From Halomonas sp. SpR1 (GTDB taxonomy: Bacteria > Pseudomonadota > Gammaproteobacteria > Pseudomonadales > Halomonadaceae), in NCBI RefSeq assembly GCF_031010175.1, contig NZ_JAUAMB010000019.1, positions 25,689 through 89,688 of the forward strand: a stretch of DNA of 64,000 bases, in the 5' to 3' direction. The translations under genes and the position numbers were made by a program. This document shows positions 45,261-54,761 of the stretch, in pieces; within the stretch, counting starts at the first letter, position 1, and the number at the start of each line of letters is the position of its first letter. Under the pieces are notes generated by a model. It was not told the DNA's origin, made no database searches, and saw only the letters and a list, made by a program, of their open reading frames with translations.

Positions 45261-47332
45261 GCGATCTCTCCGCGCCGATAACCGCGCTGAAGGGTGTGGG
45301 CGAAGCGCTGGCGCTAAAACTTGGCCGGTTGGGGATCGAGCGGGTCAGCGATCTGCTGTTTCATCTGCCACTACGCTACCAGGATCGCACGCGGCTGACG
45401 CCGATTGGTCTGTTGCGTGCCGGTCAAGAGGCGGTGATAGAGGGCGAAGTAACCGCCTGCGACGTGGTAAAAGGGCGTCGTCGCAGCCTACTGGTGCGCC
45501 TGCGCGATGCCAGCGGTATTTTGAGTCTGCGCTTTTTTCACTTCTCCCCCGCCCAGCAGCAACAGCTGCGCCCCGGTACCACGGTGCGGGCTTTTGGTGA
45601 AGCGCGGGCCGGGGCCACCGGGTTGGAAATCTATCACCCCGAATATCGTTTGAGTGGCAGTGAAACCCCGGTAGACGAGTATTTCACGCCCATTTACCCC
45701 ACCACCGAAGGTCTTAATCAGCCGCGGCTGCGTGCATTGGCGCAACAGGCGCTTGGGCTGCTGGATGACGCCCCTGAAGCCTTGCCGGACGTGATCCCCG
45801 ATACGCTTCTCCAACGCTTTCAGCTACCGGGGCTCCATGCCAGCCTGCATTTGCTACACCAGCCACCGCCTGATGTGAATATCGAGCAGTTAACCTTCGG
45901 TCAGCACCCGGCCACTCGGCGGCTGGCGCTGGAAGAGCTGCTCGCCCATCAATTAAGCCTGCGCGAAGTGCGCCTGCGTATCCAGGCGGATGGCGCGCCG
46001 ACGCTGCCCTCTGGACGCAGCCTCCAGGCGCGCTTTTTGGCCCAACTGCCGTTTGCCTTAACCGGCGCCCAGCGCCGCGTGCTTGAGGAGATCAGCCACG
46101 ATTTAAGCCGCCCGGCGCCGATGCTGCGGTTGATTCAGGGCGATGTCGGCTCGGGAAAAACCGTGGTAGCTGCCATGGCCGCGCTAAGCGCCCTGGCGGG
46201 TAATTGCCAGGCGGCGATCATGGCGCCGACGGAAATCCTCGCCGAGCAGCACTACCGCTCGTTTAAAGCCTGGTTTGAGCCGCTGGGGATCGAAGTGGCG
46301 TGGCTGGCGGGCAAGCTTAAAGGCAAAGCGCGACTGGATGCCAAGGCGGCGATTGCCGACGGCCGCGCGCGCATGGTGGTGGGCACCCACGCGCTGTTTC
46401 AGGATGACGTCCACTTCCAATGTTTAGGGCTGGCGATCATTGACGAGCAGCACCGCTTTGGCGTGCATCAACGCCTGGCGCTACGTGAGAAGGGCGAGGC
46501 GGGCGGGCTAACGCCGCACCAACTGATCATGACCGCCACGCCTATTCCCCGCACCCTGGCCATGAGCGCCTACGCGGATCTGGATGTTTCAGTAATCGAC
46601 GAACTGCCCCCCGGCCGTACGCCGGTGAAAACGGTGGTAGTGCCCGACGAGCGCCGCCCTGAAGTGGTTGAGCGTATTCGGCTAGCCTGCAGCGAAGGCC
46701 GCCAGGCGTACTGGGTGTGCACGCTGATCGATGAGTCCGAGGTGCTACAGTGCCAGGCTGCTGAGGTCACCCGCGACGAGCTAACTGTTGCCTTGCCTGA
46801 GCTGGCGGTGGGGTTAGTTCACGGGCGCATGAAATCGAGCGAGAAAGCCGAAGTAATGACCGCCTTCAAAGCGGGCGAGCTAGATCTATTAGTGGCCACC
46901 ACGGTGATCGAGGTAGGGGTGGATGTGCCCAACGCCAGCCTGATGATTATCGAAAACCCCGAACGCCTGGGGCTTTCACAGCTTCACCAGCTTCGCGGCC
47001 GGGTAGGGCGCGGCAGCACGGAAAGCTTCTGTGTATTGCTCTACCATCCGCCGCTATCGAAAAGCTCCCGCCAGCGCTTGGCGGTGATGCGAGAAACCAC
47101 CGACGGCTTTCGCATTGCCGAAAAAGATCTGGAAATCCGCGGCCCCGGTGAAGTCCTCGGCACACGCCAGACCGGCCTGGCGCAGATGAAAATAGCCGAC
47201 CTGGAGCGCGATGCCGACCTGCTAGAGCGAGTAACGGCCATGGCCCAAACACTGCAAGGCAACCCCGACATCACCGCCGTGCTGGTGCGCCGCTGGCTGG
47301 GGGAGGCTGCGGGGCGGTATGGGCAGGTTTAG
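45257..47332 (+). CDS. recG: ATP-dependent DNA helicase RecG
   Basis: Remodels stalled replication forks and branched DNA. An N-terminal wedge/OB domain (LKGVGEALALKLGRLGIERV, LLFHLPLRYQDRT) is followed by the SF2 helicase: Walker A RLIQGDVGSGKTVVAAMA, IIDEQHRFGV (DEQH box), MTATPIPRTLAM and LHQLRGRVGRG. The length of 691 residues is normal (E. coli 693). Overlaps oxyR by 4 bp at its start and the convergent yccS-like gene by 4 bp at its end. Confidence 0.96.
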   Translation: MSDLSAPITALKGVGEALALKLGRLGIERVSDLLFHLPLRYQDRTRLTPIGLLRAGQEAVIEGEVTACDVVKGRRRSLLVRLRDASGILSLRFFHFSPAQQQQLRPGTTVRAFGEARAGATGLEIYHPEYRLSGSETPVDEYFTPIYPTTEGLNQPRLRALAQQALGLLDDAPEALPDVIPDTLLQRFQLPGLHASLHLLHQPPPDVNIEQLTFGQHPATRRLALEELLAHQLSLREVRLRIQADGAPTLPSGRSLQARFLAQLPFALTGAQRRVLEEISHDLSRPAPMLRLIQGDVGSGKTVVAAMAALSALAGNCQAAIMAPTEILAEQHYRSFKAWFEPLGIEVAWLAGKLKGKARLDAKAAIADGRARMVVGTHALFQDDVHFQCLGLAIIDEQHRFGVHQRLALREKGEAGGLTPHQLIMTATPIPRTLAMSAYADLDVSVIDELPPGRTPVKTVVVPDERRPEVVERIRLACSEGRQAYWVCTLIDESEVLQCQAAEVTRDELTVALPELAVGLVHGRMKSSEKAEVMTAFKAGELDLLVATTVIEVGVDVPNASLMIIENPERLGLSQLHQLRGRVGRGSTESFCVLLYHPPLSKSSRQRLAVMRETTDGFRIAEKDLEIRGPGEVLGTRQTGLAQMKIADLERDADLLERVTAMAQTLQGNPDITAVLVRRWLGEAAGRYGQV

Positions 47333-49536
47333 GCGTGGTCAGTAACGCTGCTTGGCGTGTGATCTTCACTTCCCACCAACCGATTTGCCGCTTCGCCCAG
47401 CGGGGCGAGTTGCTCGGTAATAAGGCGCAGCTGGCTCTGGATAGGGCGGTAGAGGGTAACAGCTTGTTCGTCTGCTGCGGCACTCTGCTCTTCTAACTGG
47501 GTTAGCAGTTCAGCGGCTTGATCCGCTAGTGCCTCGACCGGCTGGCGTTGGTTTAACCGTTCAGCGATCTGGCCCAGTAACTCACCAATGCGCTTTGCCA
47601 CTGGCACCAGGGTTGCGTCATCTTCATCGTCTGCCAACTGGTGGCGATGGGCGCCCAGCGCAGAGAGGTGGCTGAGCAGGGTGTTGGAGAGCACCAGAAA
47701 GCGCAGGCCGTTATCTGCATCCTGTCTACGGTAATGCCCGGGTTCGTGGAGCATATTAGTGAGCAAGGTGGAGAGTGCCGCGTCGGCGTTATGGGCATTG
47801 CGCCGCGCCAGGCGATAGGCCAGGTCATCCTGCTTGCCCTCCTCGTACTGGTGGATGATCTCCTCCAGGTAGCGGCGATGGTTGTTTAGCGCATTGGCAG
47901 CCTCGCGATAAAGCCTGCGGCCCTGCCAGTCGGGGAGGATAAAGAACACCGCTAACCCCGCAATCAGCGAGCCAAGTAGGGTATCAAGCAGGCGCGGCAG
48001 GATTAAGTTATAGCCGTCGCCCACCTGATTGAAGCTGCACAGCACCAGCAGGGTGATGGACGCCGTGGCGATCACATAGTGTTTTTCGCGGTTGGCGAAA
48101 AATGAAACCCCAGCGGCCACGGCGATGATGCTTTGCACAAGCGGATGCGGAAAGAGACTGATCGACGCCCAGCCCACTACCAAGCCTAATACCGTGCCAA
48201 TAATCCGCTGTGATAAAAAGCGCCGTGTGGTGGCAAAGTTGGGCCGACAGACAAACAGCGTAGTGAGCAGAATCCAAAAGCCCTGCGCCGGGTCGATCCA
48301 CTGCATGATCCCGTAGCCGGTCATTAGCGCGATGGAGAGCCGCACCGCGTGACGAAAGGTGGGCGAGCCAAGGGTAAAATTCAAGCGCACCCGCTTCCAC
48401 GCTTCCAGCAAACTCGATGGTGAGCGATCAAACAGCGAACTGTCGCGCCGCTCGTCGCTAACGCCGGGATTGTGGGCGCTGGCGAGCTGGTTTTCCAGAG
48501 TGGCGAGGTTGTCAGCCAGGGCACTTAGGGGGTACAGCAGCGGGCGCCACTCGGGCTTGCCCCGGTCGCGGAGGTTCTCTATCGAAGCGTGTAAATCAGC
48601 CAGCGCCTCTTCGCTCTGCTGGTGATCGAAGGGCCGATTAAGCAGCAGCGATTTAGCCAGTTGGCGGCAAGCGCGTCCCTGTTGATCGAGCAGCCGCTGA
48701 CAGCGAAACAGCACATCGTGGTGGAAGAATGCTTTGCTGAGCGCGCTGTAGGGATAGTGGGTGGAGCTGGCGCGTTCGTGAATATCCTGGGCGATAAAGT
48801 AGATACGCAGGTAGCGGTTGAGTTTTTGGTCGCCGCGCTGGCCCTCTAAGCGCCTGAAGATCATCTCTTTGGCTTGGTTGAGCGCATCGACGACCTTGCC
48901 GTTCTGGCGCGCCAGGGCCACCCGGCGGGCTTCCACATCCACACCGCGTACTGGCTCGAATAACGCCGATTTCAGTATCAGAAACTCGCCCAGCGCTTTG
49001 TACACCCGCGCCATGCTCTGCTTGACCGGCTGGCGGGAGAACAGCACGCACCACACTACCGAAATTAACCCGTACCACACCGCACCCGCCAACAGCAGCA
49101 GTTGGCGTGTCGCCACGTCTTCATCGACCCCGCCGTGCTGCTCGATATTGATCATCGAGTAGATCGACAATATCAGCGTGCCAGAGGCAATGGTGGCGTA
49201 ACGCTGGCCGATGGCGCCGAGCATAATCAGGCTAAAGGTTGAAAGCCCCAACCCGACAACAAACAGCCACGGCCAGGGAAACAGCCACTGGACAATAAAT
49301 GACGCCGAAGTGAAACACACCAGCGTTACCAGCAGGGCTTGCAAGCGGCCTTGCCAGCTGTCGTCGGTTTCAGACAGCGCGCAGGCGATAATGCCCAGGA
49401 AAAGCGGTATCACCAGTGCCACATCGCTCATCACGCCGCTGAACAGCAGAGCTCCGCTGAACGCTATAAAAACGCGCAGGCTGTAGGCGAATTTATCCAG
49501 CGTCCAAAGGCGCCGTAGCGGCAAAGTAATGGGCAT
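47329..49536 (-). CDS. yccS: YccS-like inner-membrane protein (FUSC family)
   Basis: A 735-residue membrane protein. Six or so hydrophobic segments lie in the first ~180 residues (LFSGVMSDVALVIPLFLGII, VQWLFPWPWLFVVGLGLSTF, GAIGQRYATIASGTLILSIY), then a cytoplasmic helical region, a second membrane block (GYGIMQWIDPAQGFWILLTT) and a C-terminal soluble region. The order and segments match YccS/YhfK. Family members resemble aromatic-acid and fusaric-acid exporters; the substrate is unknown. The stop overlaps the recG stop region. Confidence 0.85.
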   Translation of the reverse strand: MPITLPLRRLWTLDKFAYSLRVFIAFSGALLFSGVMSDVALVIPLFLGIIACALSETDDSWQGRLQALLVTLVCFTSASFIVQWLFPWPWLFVVGLGLSTFSLIMLGAIGQRYATIASGTLILSIYSMINIEQHGGVDEDVATRQLLLLAGAVWYGLISVVWCVLFSRQPVKQSMARVYKALGEFLILKSALFEPVRGVDVEARRVALARQNGKVVDALNQAKEMIFRRLEGQRGDQKLNRYLRIYFIAQDIHERASSTHYPYSALSKAFFHHDVLFRCQRLLDQQGRACRQLAKSLLLNRPFDHQQSEEALADLHASIENLRDRGKPEWRPLLYPLSALADNLATLENQLASAHNPGVSDERRDSSLFDRSPSSLLEAWKRVRLNFTLGSPTFRHAVRLSIALMTGYGIMQWIDPAQGFWILLTTLFVCRPNFATTRRFLSQRIIGTVLGLVVGWASISLFPHPLVQSIIAVAAGVSFFANREKHYVIATASITLLVLCSFNQVGDGYNLILPRLLDTLLGSLIAGLAVFFILPDWQGRRLYREAANALNNHRRYLEEIIHQYEEGKQDDLAYRLARRNAHNADAALSTLLTNMLHEPGHYRRQDADNGLRFLVLSNTLLSHLSALGAHRHQLADDEDDATLVPVAKRIGELLGQIAERLNQRQPVEALADQAAELLTQLEEQSAAADEQAVTLYRPIQSQLRLITEQLAPLGEAANRLVGSEDHTPSSVTDHA

Positions 49537-49721
49537 AGAGGCTCTTATGGGTGAATGTTAGACTTTAGTATAAATGTGTAGGCGTTGGATGTCGCTACCT
49601 CAGCGATCAACGTTTAACCCACAGCGCTTAGTGTTCTAAAAAATAGCGCACTAAAGCCCTATGATTGAAACATTAACCTTTCGATACTCGGAGTGACTCT
49701 AAAAAAAACAGGGACACTCCT

Positions 49722-50540
49722 ATGGATCTCAAACTAATGCTGAACTGGCGTCTTCACCTCTTGGTGATTGCGACGTCAATGTTTGCCGAGTGGATCGGCA
49801 TCGTGCGCATTCCTCTCGGGCCCGGAACACTGCTGTTACTACCGCTTCTCTACGCCTTCGTGATTGGTGTTTTGTTTAATCCCCACCTTTTTTCGGCCAT
49901 GGGCAAGGTTATCCCCAAGCCGGTCAGTAATGCGGCAGGGCCGATCATCCTGATCGCTATTTTGCCGTTTATTGCCAAGTTTGGCTCCACCATTGGCCCA
50001 GCGATCGAGCAGATCATCGCCGCAGGCCCTGCACTAATACTCCAGGAGCTGGGTAATCTCGGCACCATGCTGATCGCGCTGCCCTTTGCAGTTCTGGTTC
50101 TCAAAATGGGCCGGGAAGCGATTGGTGCTACCTACTCTATCGCCCGTGAACCCAATATTGCCATTATTTCAGACCGTTACGGGCTGAGAAGTCCTGAAGG
50201 TATTGGCATTATGGGCGTTTATGTAGTGGGCACCATGTTCGGTACGCTCTACTTTGCCTTGATGGCGGGCTATATCGCCTCGCTGGATATTCTCGATATT
50301 CGTGCCCTGGCCATGGCTTGTGGGGTGGGCAGTGGCAGTATGGTGGCGGCGTGTTCGGCAGCCTTAGTCGAAGCAGTACCGGCATCCAAGGATGAACTGC
50401 TCGCCTTTGCTGGGGCCAGCAACCTGCTTACCTACGCCACCGGTTTATATATCTCGCTATTTATCGCGCTACCGGTCACTGAGTGGATGTACAAGCGTTT
50501 AAAAGGCTCGCGCCAGGAGGTTAGCCATGAAAACTCATGA
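49722..50540 (+). CDS. DUF3100-family membrane protein
   Basis: An integral membrane protein of 272 residues with about eight hydrophobic segments, including LGPGTLLLLPLLYAFVIGVL, AGPIILIAILPFIAKFG, and the conserved-looking REPNIAIISDRYGLRSPEG and ACGVGSGSMVAACSAALVE loops. These match the DUF3100 family, which has no established function and often sits beside amidohydrolase genes. It overlaps the next membrane gene by 14 bp. A role as substrate importer with that partner is an inference. Confidence 0.75.
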   Translation: MDLKLMLNWRLHLLVIATSMFAEWIGIVRIPLGPGTLLLLPLLYAFVIGVLFNPHLFSAMGKVIPKPVSNAAGPIILIAILPFIAKFGSTIGPAIEQIIAAGPALILQELGNLGTMLIALPFAVLVLKMGREAIGATYSIAREPNIAIISDRYGLRSPEGIGIMGVYVVGTMFGTLYFALMAGYIASLDILDIRALAMACGVGSGSMVAACSAALVEAVPASKDELLAFAGASNLLTYATGLYISLFIALPVTEWMYKRLKGSRQEVSHENS

Positions 50541-51021
50541 GAGTACGGTCGATCAGTTTGATGCTGAGGCGCTTAAAGAGCTGCGCCCGGAAAATCAGCT
50601 AGGCAAAACCGCGTTGGTGCTGGCAGCGGTGTGTATCGCTGCGTGGTTTAGCAATATCGTCAATGGCTCGCCGCTGCTAGACGCACTGCCCGGCATGCTG
50701 ATTCTGTATGTCATGGTGATTATCGGCTTGGTGATCGGGCGCTTTTGCCCCTTTTATTTACCCAGCGTGGCGTGGGTGTCGCTGATCAGCATTATCGCAA
50801 CGCTGCCATTCTTCCCTGGTAGCGGTTGGATAATCGCGCGGCTGGCGGAGGTGGATTTCCTGGCCGTGGTAACGCCGGTATTGGCCTATGCCGGACTGGC
50901 GCTTACCGGGCGTGAGTTTGCCATGTTCAAACAAACCGGCTGGAAACTGGTGATTGTGGCCCTGCTGGTCTTCACCGGTACCTTTATCGGCTCTGCCGTT
51001 GTCGCTCACGTAATGCTTTAA
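50527..51021 (+). CDS. Small membrane protein, partner of the DUF3100 protein
   Basis: 164 residues with a charged N-terminus (DQFDAEALKELRPENQLGKT) and about five hydrophobic segments. The overlap with the DUF3100 gene and the 10-bp gap to the amidohydrolase indicate one operon. I do not recognise the family from sequence beyond its resemblance to the second half of two-part membrane carriers. It probably forms one transporter with the DUF3100 protein. Confidence 0.7.
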   Translation: MKTHESTVDQFDAEALKELRPENQLGKTALVLAAVCIAAWFSNIVNGSPLLDALPGMLILYVMVIIGLVIGRFCPFYLPSVAWVSLISIIATLPFFPGSGWIIARLAEVDFLAVVTPVLAYAGLALTGREFAMFKQTGWKLVIVALLVFTGTFIGSAVVAHVML

Positions 51022-51031
51022 GGATAGGCCG

Positions 51032-52189
51032 ATGACTACTTCCGTTCATTTACCGGACAGCGCAGAACTAACCGCATGGCGCCACGATTTCCATCAACAC
51101 CCGGAAACCGCGTTTGAGGAGCACCGCACCAGTGCGCGTATTGCCGCGCTGCTCAATGAGTGGGGCCTTGAGGTGACAACGGGGATTGCCGGTACCGGCG
51201 TGGTGGCGATCCTGCTTGGCCGCTTGGGTGAGGGCAAAACGATCGGCCTGCGGGCCGATATCGACGCCCTGGATATCCGCGAAGAGACGGCGCTTGCCTA
51301 CGCCTCGCAAACGCCCGGCAAGATGCACGCCTGCGGCCACGATGGCCACACCACCATGCTGTTGGGCGCCGCCTGGGCGTTAAAGCAGCAGCCGGATTTC
51401 AAAGGCCGGGTGGTGTTTATCTTTCAGCCCGCCGAAGAGAACGCAGGCGGCGGAAGGGTGATGGTCGAAGAGGGGCTATTCGAGCGCTTCCCCATGGACG
51501 CCGTGTACGGTCTGCATAATTGGCCGGGCCTGCCCGTTGGTGTCGCCGCGGTGCACGATACCGACGTCATGGCCGCCTTCGATATCTTCAGCCTGACGCT
51601 GACCGGCAAAGGCTGCCACGCGGCGATGCCCCACCTGGGTACGGATACGGTATTGGCGAGCTGCCAATTGATCAGCCAGCTGCAAGGGCTGGTGAGCCGC
51701 GAAACGCCGCCGGATAAATCGGCGGTGCTGAGCATTACCAGTATTAACGCGGGGGACACCTTCAACGTGATCCCCGAGCAGGTGGCGCTGCGGGGTACAC
51801 TGCGCTGTTTTGATATGGCGCATAAAGAGCACTTGGAAGAGCGCTTTAAACAGGCGATTGCCAGCTTGGCCGAGTTCCATGGCTTGACCGTTGAGCTGGA
51901 TTACCAACGCTGCTACCCCGCCACCATCAATACCCCGGAGCACGCCCAGCAATGCGCCACGGTACTGGAAAGCTTATTAGGCCAAGGCAACGTGCGACGC
52001 AACCCGCCGCCCAGCATGGCCTCTGAGGATTTCTCGTTCCTGCTTGCCGAACGCCCAGGCGCTTATATCTGGATGGGCAACGGCGAAGAGTCCGCTTCGC
52101 TGCACAACCCACGCTATGACTTCAATGACGCGCTGCTGCCGCTAGGGGCGCGCTACTGGGTGGAGCTGGTAAGGGCGCTGCTCGCCTGA
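51032..52189 (+). CDS. M20-family amidohydrolase (hippurate hydrolase/IAA-amino acid hydrolase-like)
   Basis: A metal-dependent amidohydrolase of the M20D group. Metal-binding motifs are MHACGHDGHTTMLLGAA, QPAEENAGGGRVMVEEGLF and the late His in SMASEDFSFLLAERPGAYIW, with LRADIDALDI upstream. The dimerisation domain (LTLTGKGCHAAMPHLGTD) is present. Such enzymes cleave N-acyl amino acids or related amides. The start MTTSVHLPDSAELTAWRHDFH is preceded by TAAGGAT. It probably acts on what the two upstream membrane proteins import. Confidence 0.9.
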   Translation: MTTSVHLPDSAELTAWRHDFHQHPETAFEEHRTSARIAALLNEWGLEVTTGIAGTGVVAILLGRLGEGKTIGLRADIDALDIREETALAYASQTPGKMHACGHDGHTTMLLGAAWALKQQPDFKGRVVFIFQPAEENAGGGRVMVEEGLFERFPMDAVYGLHNWPGLPVGVAAVHDTDVMAAFDIFSLTLTGKGCHAAMPHLGTDTVLASCQLISQLQGLVSRETPPDKSAVLSITSINAGDTFNVIPEQVALRGTLRCFDMAHKEHLEERFKQAIASLAEFHGLTVELDYQRCYPATINTPEHAQQCATVLESLLGQGNVRRNPPPSMASEDFSFLLAERPGAYIWMGNGEESASLHNPRYDFNDALLPLGARYWVELVRALLA

Positions 52190-52308
52190 ATCGAAGGTTA
52201 AACTCGAACATATAGCGTTGTCGCTCTCTGATGCCCACTGGGTAGGGGAGCGTCTACGTCAAATATACGGCGTCGTGTTGCTAAAAAGGCGCTTTAGGGA
52301 GTTTTAGA

Positions 52309-53214
52309 ATGTCTTTAATAACTGAGCCTTTAACCATTACAGTCATCGGGCTGGGGCAGATGGGCGGCAATATGGCCCTCACCCTTCAAGCCGCAGGGTT
52401 TGCGGTAACGGGCAGCGATCTATTTGAGCCGGCGCGGTCGCGCCTTGCCGCTCAAGGGCTAATCGTTGTGGCGCCCGAAGAACTACCCGCAAGCGATGTT
52501 TACCTGCTGTCGCTGCCGACTTCCGCTCATGTGCGCGAAGTGATTGAGCAATCCCCAGGCTTGCTCACGCTGGCGCCGAAAGGCAGCGTGATTGTCGATA
52601 CGTCCACCAGTGACCCAACCGTCAGCCGGGAATTGGCCGAAAAGGTGACCGCAGCGGGCCTTCAGTGGCTGGACGCCCCGGTTAGCGGCGGTCCTAAAGG
52701 CGCCGCTAACGGCAAGCTGGGCATGCTGCTAGGGGGCACTGAAGCCACCATCGAGCGGGTAGCCCCCATGCTGGAGGCCATGTCGGCCAAGCGCACCCAT
52801 GTGGGCGGCCCCGGCAGCGGCCATGTGGTCAAGCTGGCCAATAACTATCTATGTGCAGCGCACTTGCTGACCACCGCCGAAGCGGTAGCCATGGCGGCCC
52901 AGGCAGGCGTTGATCCTGCCGCCTGTTTGGAGGGCATCAATAGCGGTTCGGGGCGCAGCGCGGTTAGCGAGGTGAACTTCCCCGAGTGGGTGCTGAGCGA
53001 GCGCTTTGATTCGGGCTTTACCACCGGCTTGATGCGTAAAGACCTGCGCCTGGCGCGAGACGCCGCTGAGCAGTTGGGCATCCCGCCGACCCTGCTGCAA
53101 GCCGTTGTCGATGCCTGGCACGCGAATGCCGATAACCCCGCCGATAGCGACGACTTTAACCATATCACCACGCCGATTTTAGCGCGTGCCAGCCAAGCGG
53201 AGGGCAACGAATGA
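52309..53214 (+). CDS. 3-hydroxyisobutyrate-dehydrogenase-family oxidoreductase
   Basis: A beta-hydroxyacid dehydrogenase. The NAD(P) motif is VIGLGQMGGNMALTLQAAGF with GSD after strand two. The substrate-binding motif DAPVSGGPKGAANGKLGMLL and the catalytic Lys in HVVKLANNYLCAAHLLTTAE are present. GSD after strand two leaves the cofactor preference open. 301 residues. AGGGAG before ATG 52309. It overlaps the aldehyde dehydrogenase gene by 4 bp, so the pair probably carries out successive oxidations. Confidence 0.88.
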   Translation: MSLITEPLTITVIGLGQMGGNMALTLQAAGFAVTGSDLFEPARSRLAAQGLIVVAPEELPASDVYLLSLPTSAHVREVIEQSPGLLTLAPKGSVIVDTSTSDPTVSRELAEKVTAAGLQWLDAPVSGGPKGAANGKLGMLLGGTEATIERVAPMLEAMSAKRTHVGGPGSGHVVKLANNYLCAAHLLTTAEAVAMAAQAGVDPAACLEGINSGSGRSAVSEVNFPEWVLSERFDSGFTTGLMRKDLRLARDAAEQLGIPPTLLQAVVDAWHANADNPADSDDFNHITTPILARASQAEGNE

Positions 53215-54761
53215 ACGCACTTAGCCAACACGCCAGTGATCATCTTGCAGAACTACTTGAAGGTTTTGGACTGGCGGCGGCCACGCCGCTGAGTAACTGG
53301 ATTGAGGGTGAATTAGTCGCGGGAGAGGGTGAGCCAATCACCTTAACGAATCCGGCCACTGGCGAAACGTTGGTAACCTATCGCGACGCCAGCGCAGCGC
53401 TGATTGAACGTGCCACCCAAGCGGCTGTGCGGGGGCAGCGCGAGTGGATGGCGCTGACCGCCAGCGAGCGGGGGCGGCGCATGAATGCCGCGCTGCGCGG
53501 CCTGGAGGGCCATGAAGAGGCGCTGGCGCAGTTGGAAAGTGTCGTTGCCGGTAAGCCAATTCGTGACTGCCGGGCCGAAGTCGGCAAAGTGTGCGAGATG
53601 TTCGAATACTATGCGGGCTGGTGCGATAAGCAGCATGGCGAAGTGATACCGGTGCCCACCTCGCACCTTAACTATGTCCGCCACGTGCCTTATGGCGTGG
53701 TGGGGCAGATTACTCCCTGGAACGCACCGATGTTTACCTGCGCCTGGCAGTTGGCGCCGGCGATAGCAGCGGGTAATGGGGTGGTATTGAAGCCCTCCGA
53801 GCTTACGCCGTTCTCATCGGTAGTAATTGCCAAGCTACTTGAAAGTGGCGGGTTGCCGAAGGGACTTATCAATATTGTTAACGGCCTGGGCAAAACGACG
53901 GGCGCGGCGCTCACCGATCACCCGATCATCAGCAAGCTGGTGTTCGTCGGCTCGCCTCAAAGTGGCCGCCTGATTGCCGAAGCGGGTGCGCGGCGGCTGG
54001 TGCCCAGCGTGCTAGAGCTGGGTGGCAAGTCGGCCAATATCGTGTTTGCCGACGCCAAGCTGGACGAAGCGGTGGCGGGAGCTCAAGCCGCCATTTTTGC
54101 CGCCGCAGGCCAGAGCTGTGTAGCAGGGTCGCGCTTATTGATTGAGCGCTCGGTGTTTGAGCAGGTCACCACCCGCTTGGCGCGGGCGGCAGAGCAGATT
54201 GCGGTCGGCCTGCCCAGCGATGAAGCGACGCGTATGGGCCCACTGCAGAATCGCCGTCAGTTTGAGCAGGTGACGCGAATGATCGACGCCGCCGTCGCTG
54301 CGGGTGCGCGGCTATTGACCGGTGGCGAGCGCCCGGCAGGGCTGCCTAACGAGGCCCAAGGCTACTTTATCGCGCCTACCGTGCTGGTCGATGTCACTCC
54401 AGATATGGAGATTGCCCAGCAAGAAGTGTTTGGCCCGGTGCTGGTCGCCATGGCCTTTGACGATGAAAACCAGGCCGTTCAACTCGCCAATGAAACCCGC
54501 TTTGGCTTGGCTGGCGCCGTTTGGAGCCAGGATGTCGCCCGAGCGCACCGTGTCGCCGGGCAACTGCGTGCGGGTACGGTATGGATCAATAGCTATAAGG
54601 CGATCAGCGTGATGTCACCGTTTGGTGGCTTTGGGGATAGCGGCTTTGGCCGCTCCAGCGGCCTGGATGGCCTGCGCGAGTATACGGTTTCGCAAAGCGT
54701 ATGGGTGGAAACCGCGCCAGAGGCCAGCGTCGCGTTTGGTTACGGTAGCGGCGTTGGTTGA
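53211..54761 (+). CDS. NAD(P)-dependent aldehyde dehydrogenase
   Basis: A class 1/2 aldehyde dehydrogenase of 516 residues. The cofactor-binding segment is GQITPWNAPMFTCAWQLAPA and VLKPSELTPFSS; the general base Glu is in VLELGGKSANIVFAD and the nucleophile Cys is in AAGQSCVAGSRLL. QQEVFGPVLVAMAF and FGGFGDSGFGR follow. It overlaps the dehydrogenase gene by 4 bp upstream and runs 22 bp into the convergent LysR gene. With that dehydrogenase it would take a hydroxyacid or alcohol to an acid. Confidence 0.92.
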   Translation: MNALSQHASDHLAELLEGFGLAAATPLSNWIEGELVAGEGEPITLTNPATGETLVTYRDASAALIERATQAAVRGQREWMALTASERGRRMNAALRGLEGHEEALAQLESVVAGKPIRDCRAEVGKVCEMFEYYAGWCDKQHGEVIPVPTSHLNYVRHVPYGVVGQITPWNAPMFTCAWQLAPAIAAGNGVVLKPSELTPFSSVVIAKLLESGGLPKGLINIVNGLGKTTGAALTDHPIISKLVFVGSPQSGRLIAEAGARRLVPSVLELGGKSANIVFADAKLDEAVAGAQAAIFAAAGQSCVAGSRLLIERSVFEQVTTRLARAAEQIAVGLPSDEATRMGPLQNRRQFEQVTRMIDAAVAAGARLLTGGERPAGLPNEAQGYFIAPTVLVDVTPDMEIAQQEVFGPVLVAMAFDDENQAVQLANETRFGLAGAVWSQDVARAHRVAGQLRAGTVWINSYKAISVMSPFGGFGDSGFGRSSGLDGLREYTVSQSVWVETAPEASVAFGYGSGVG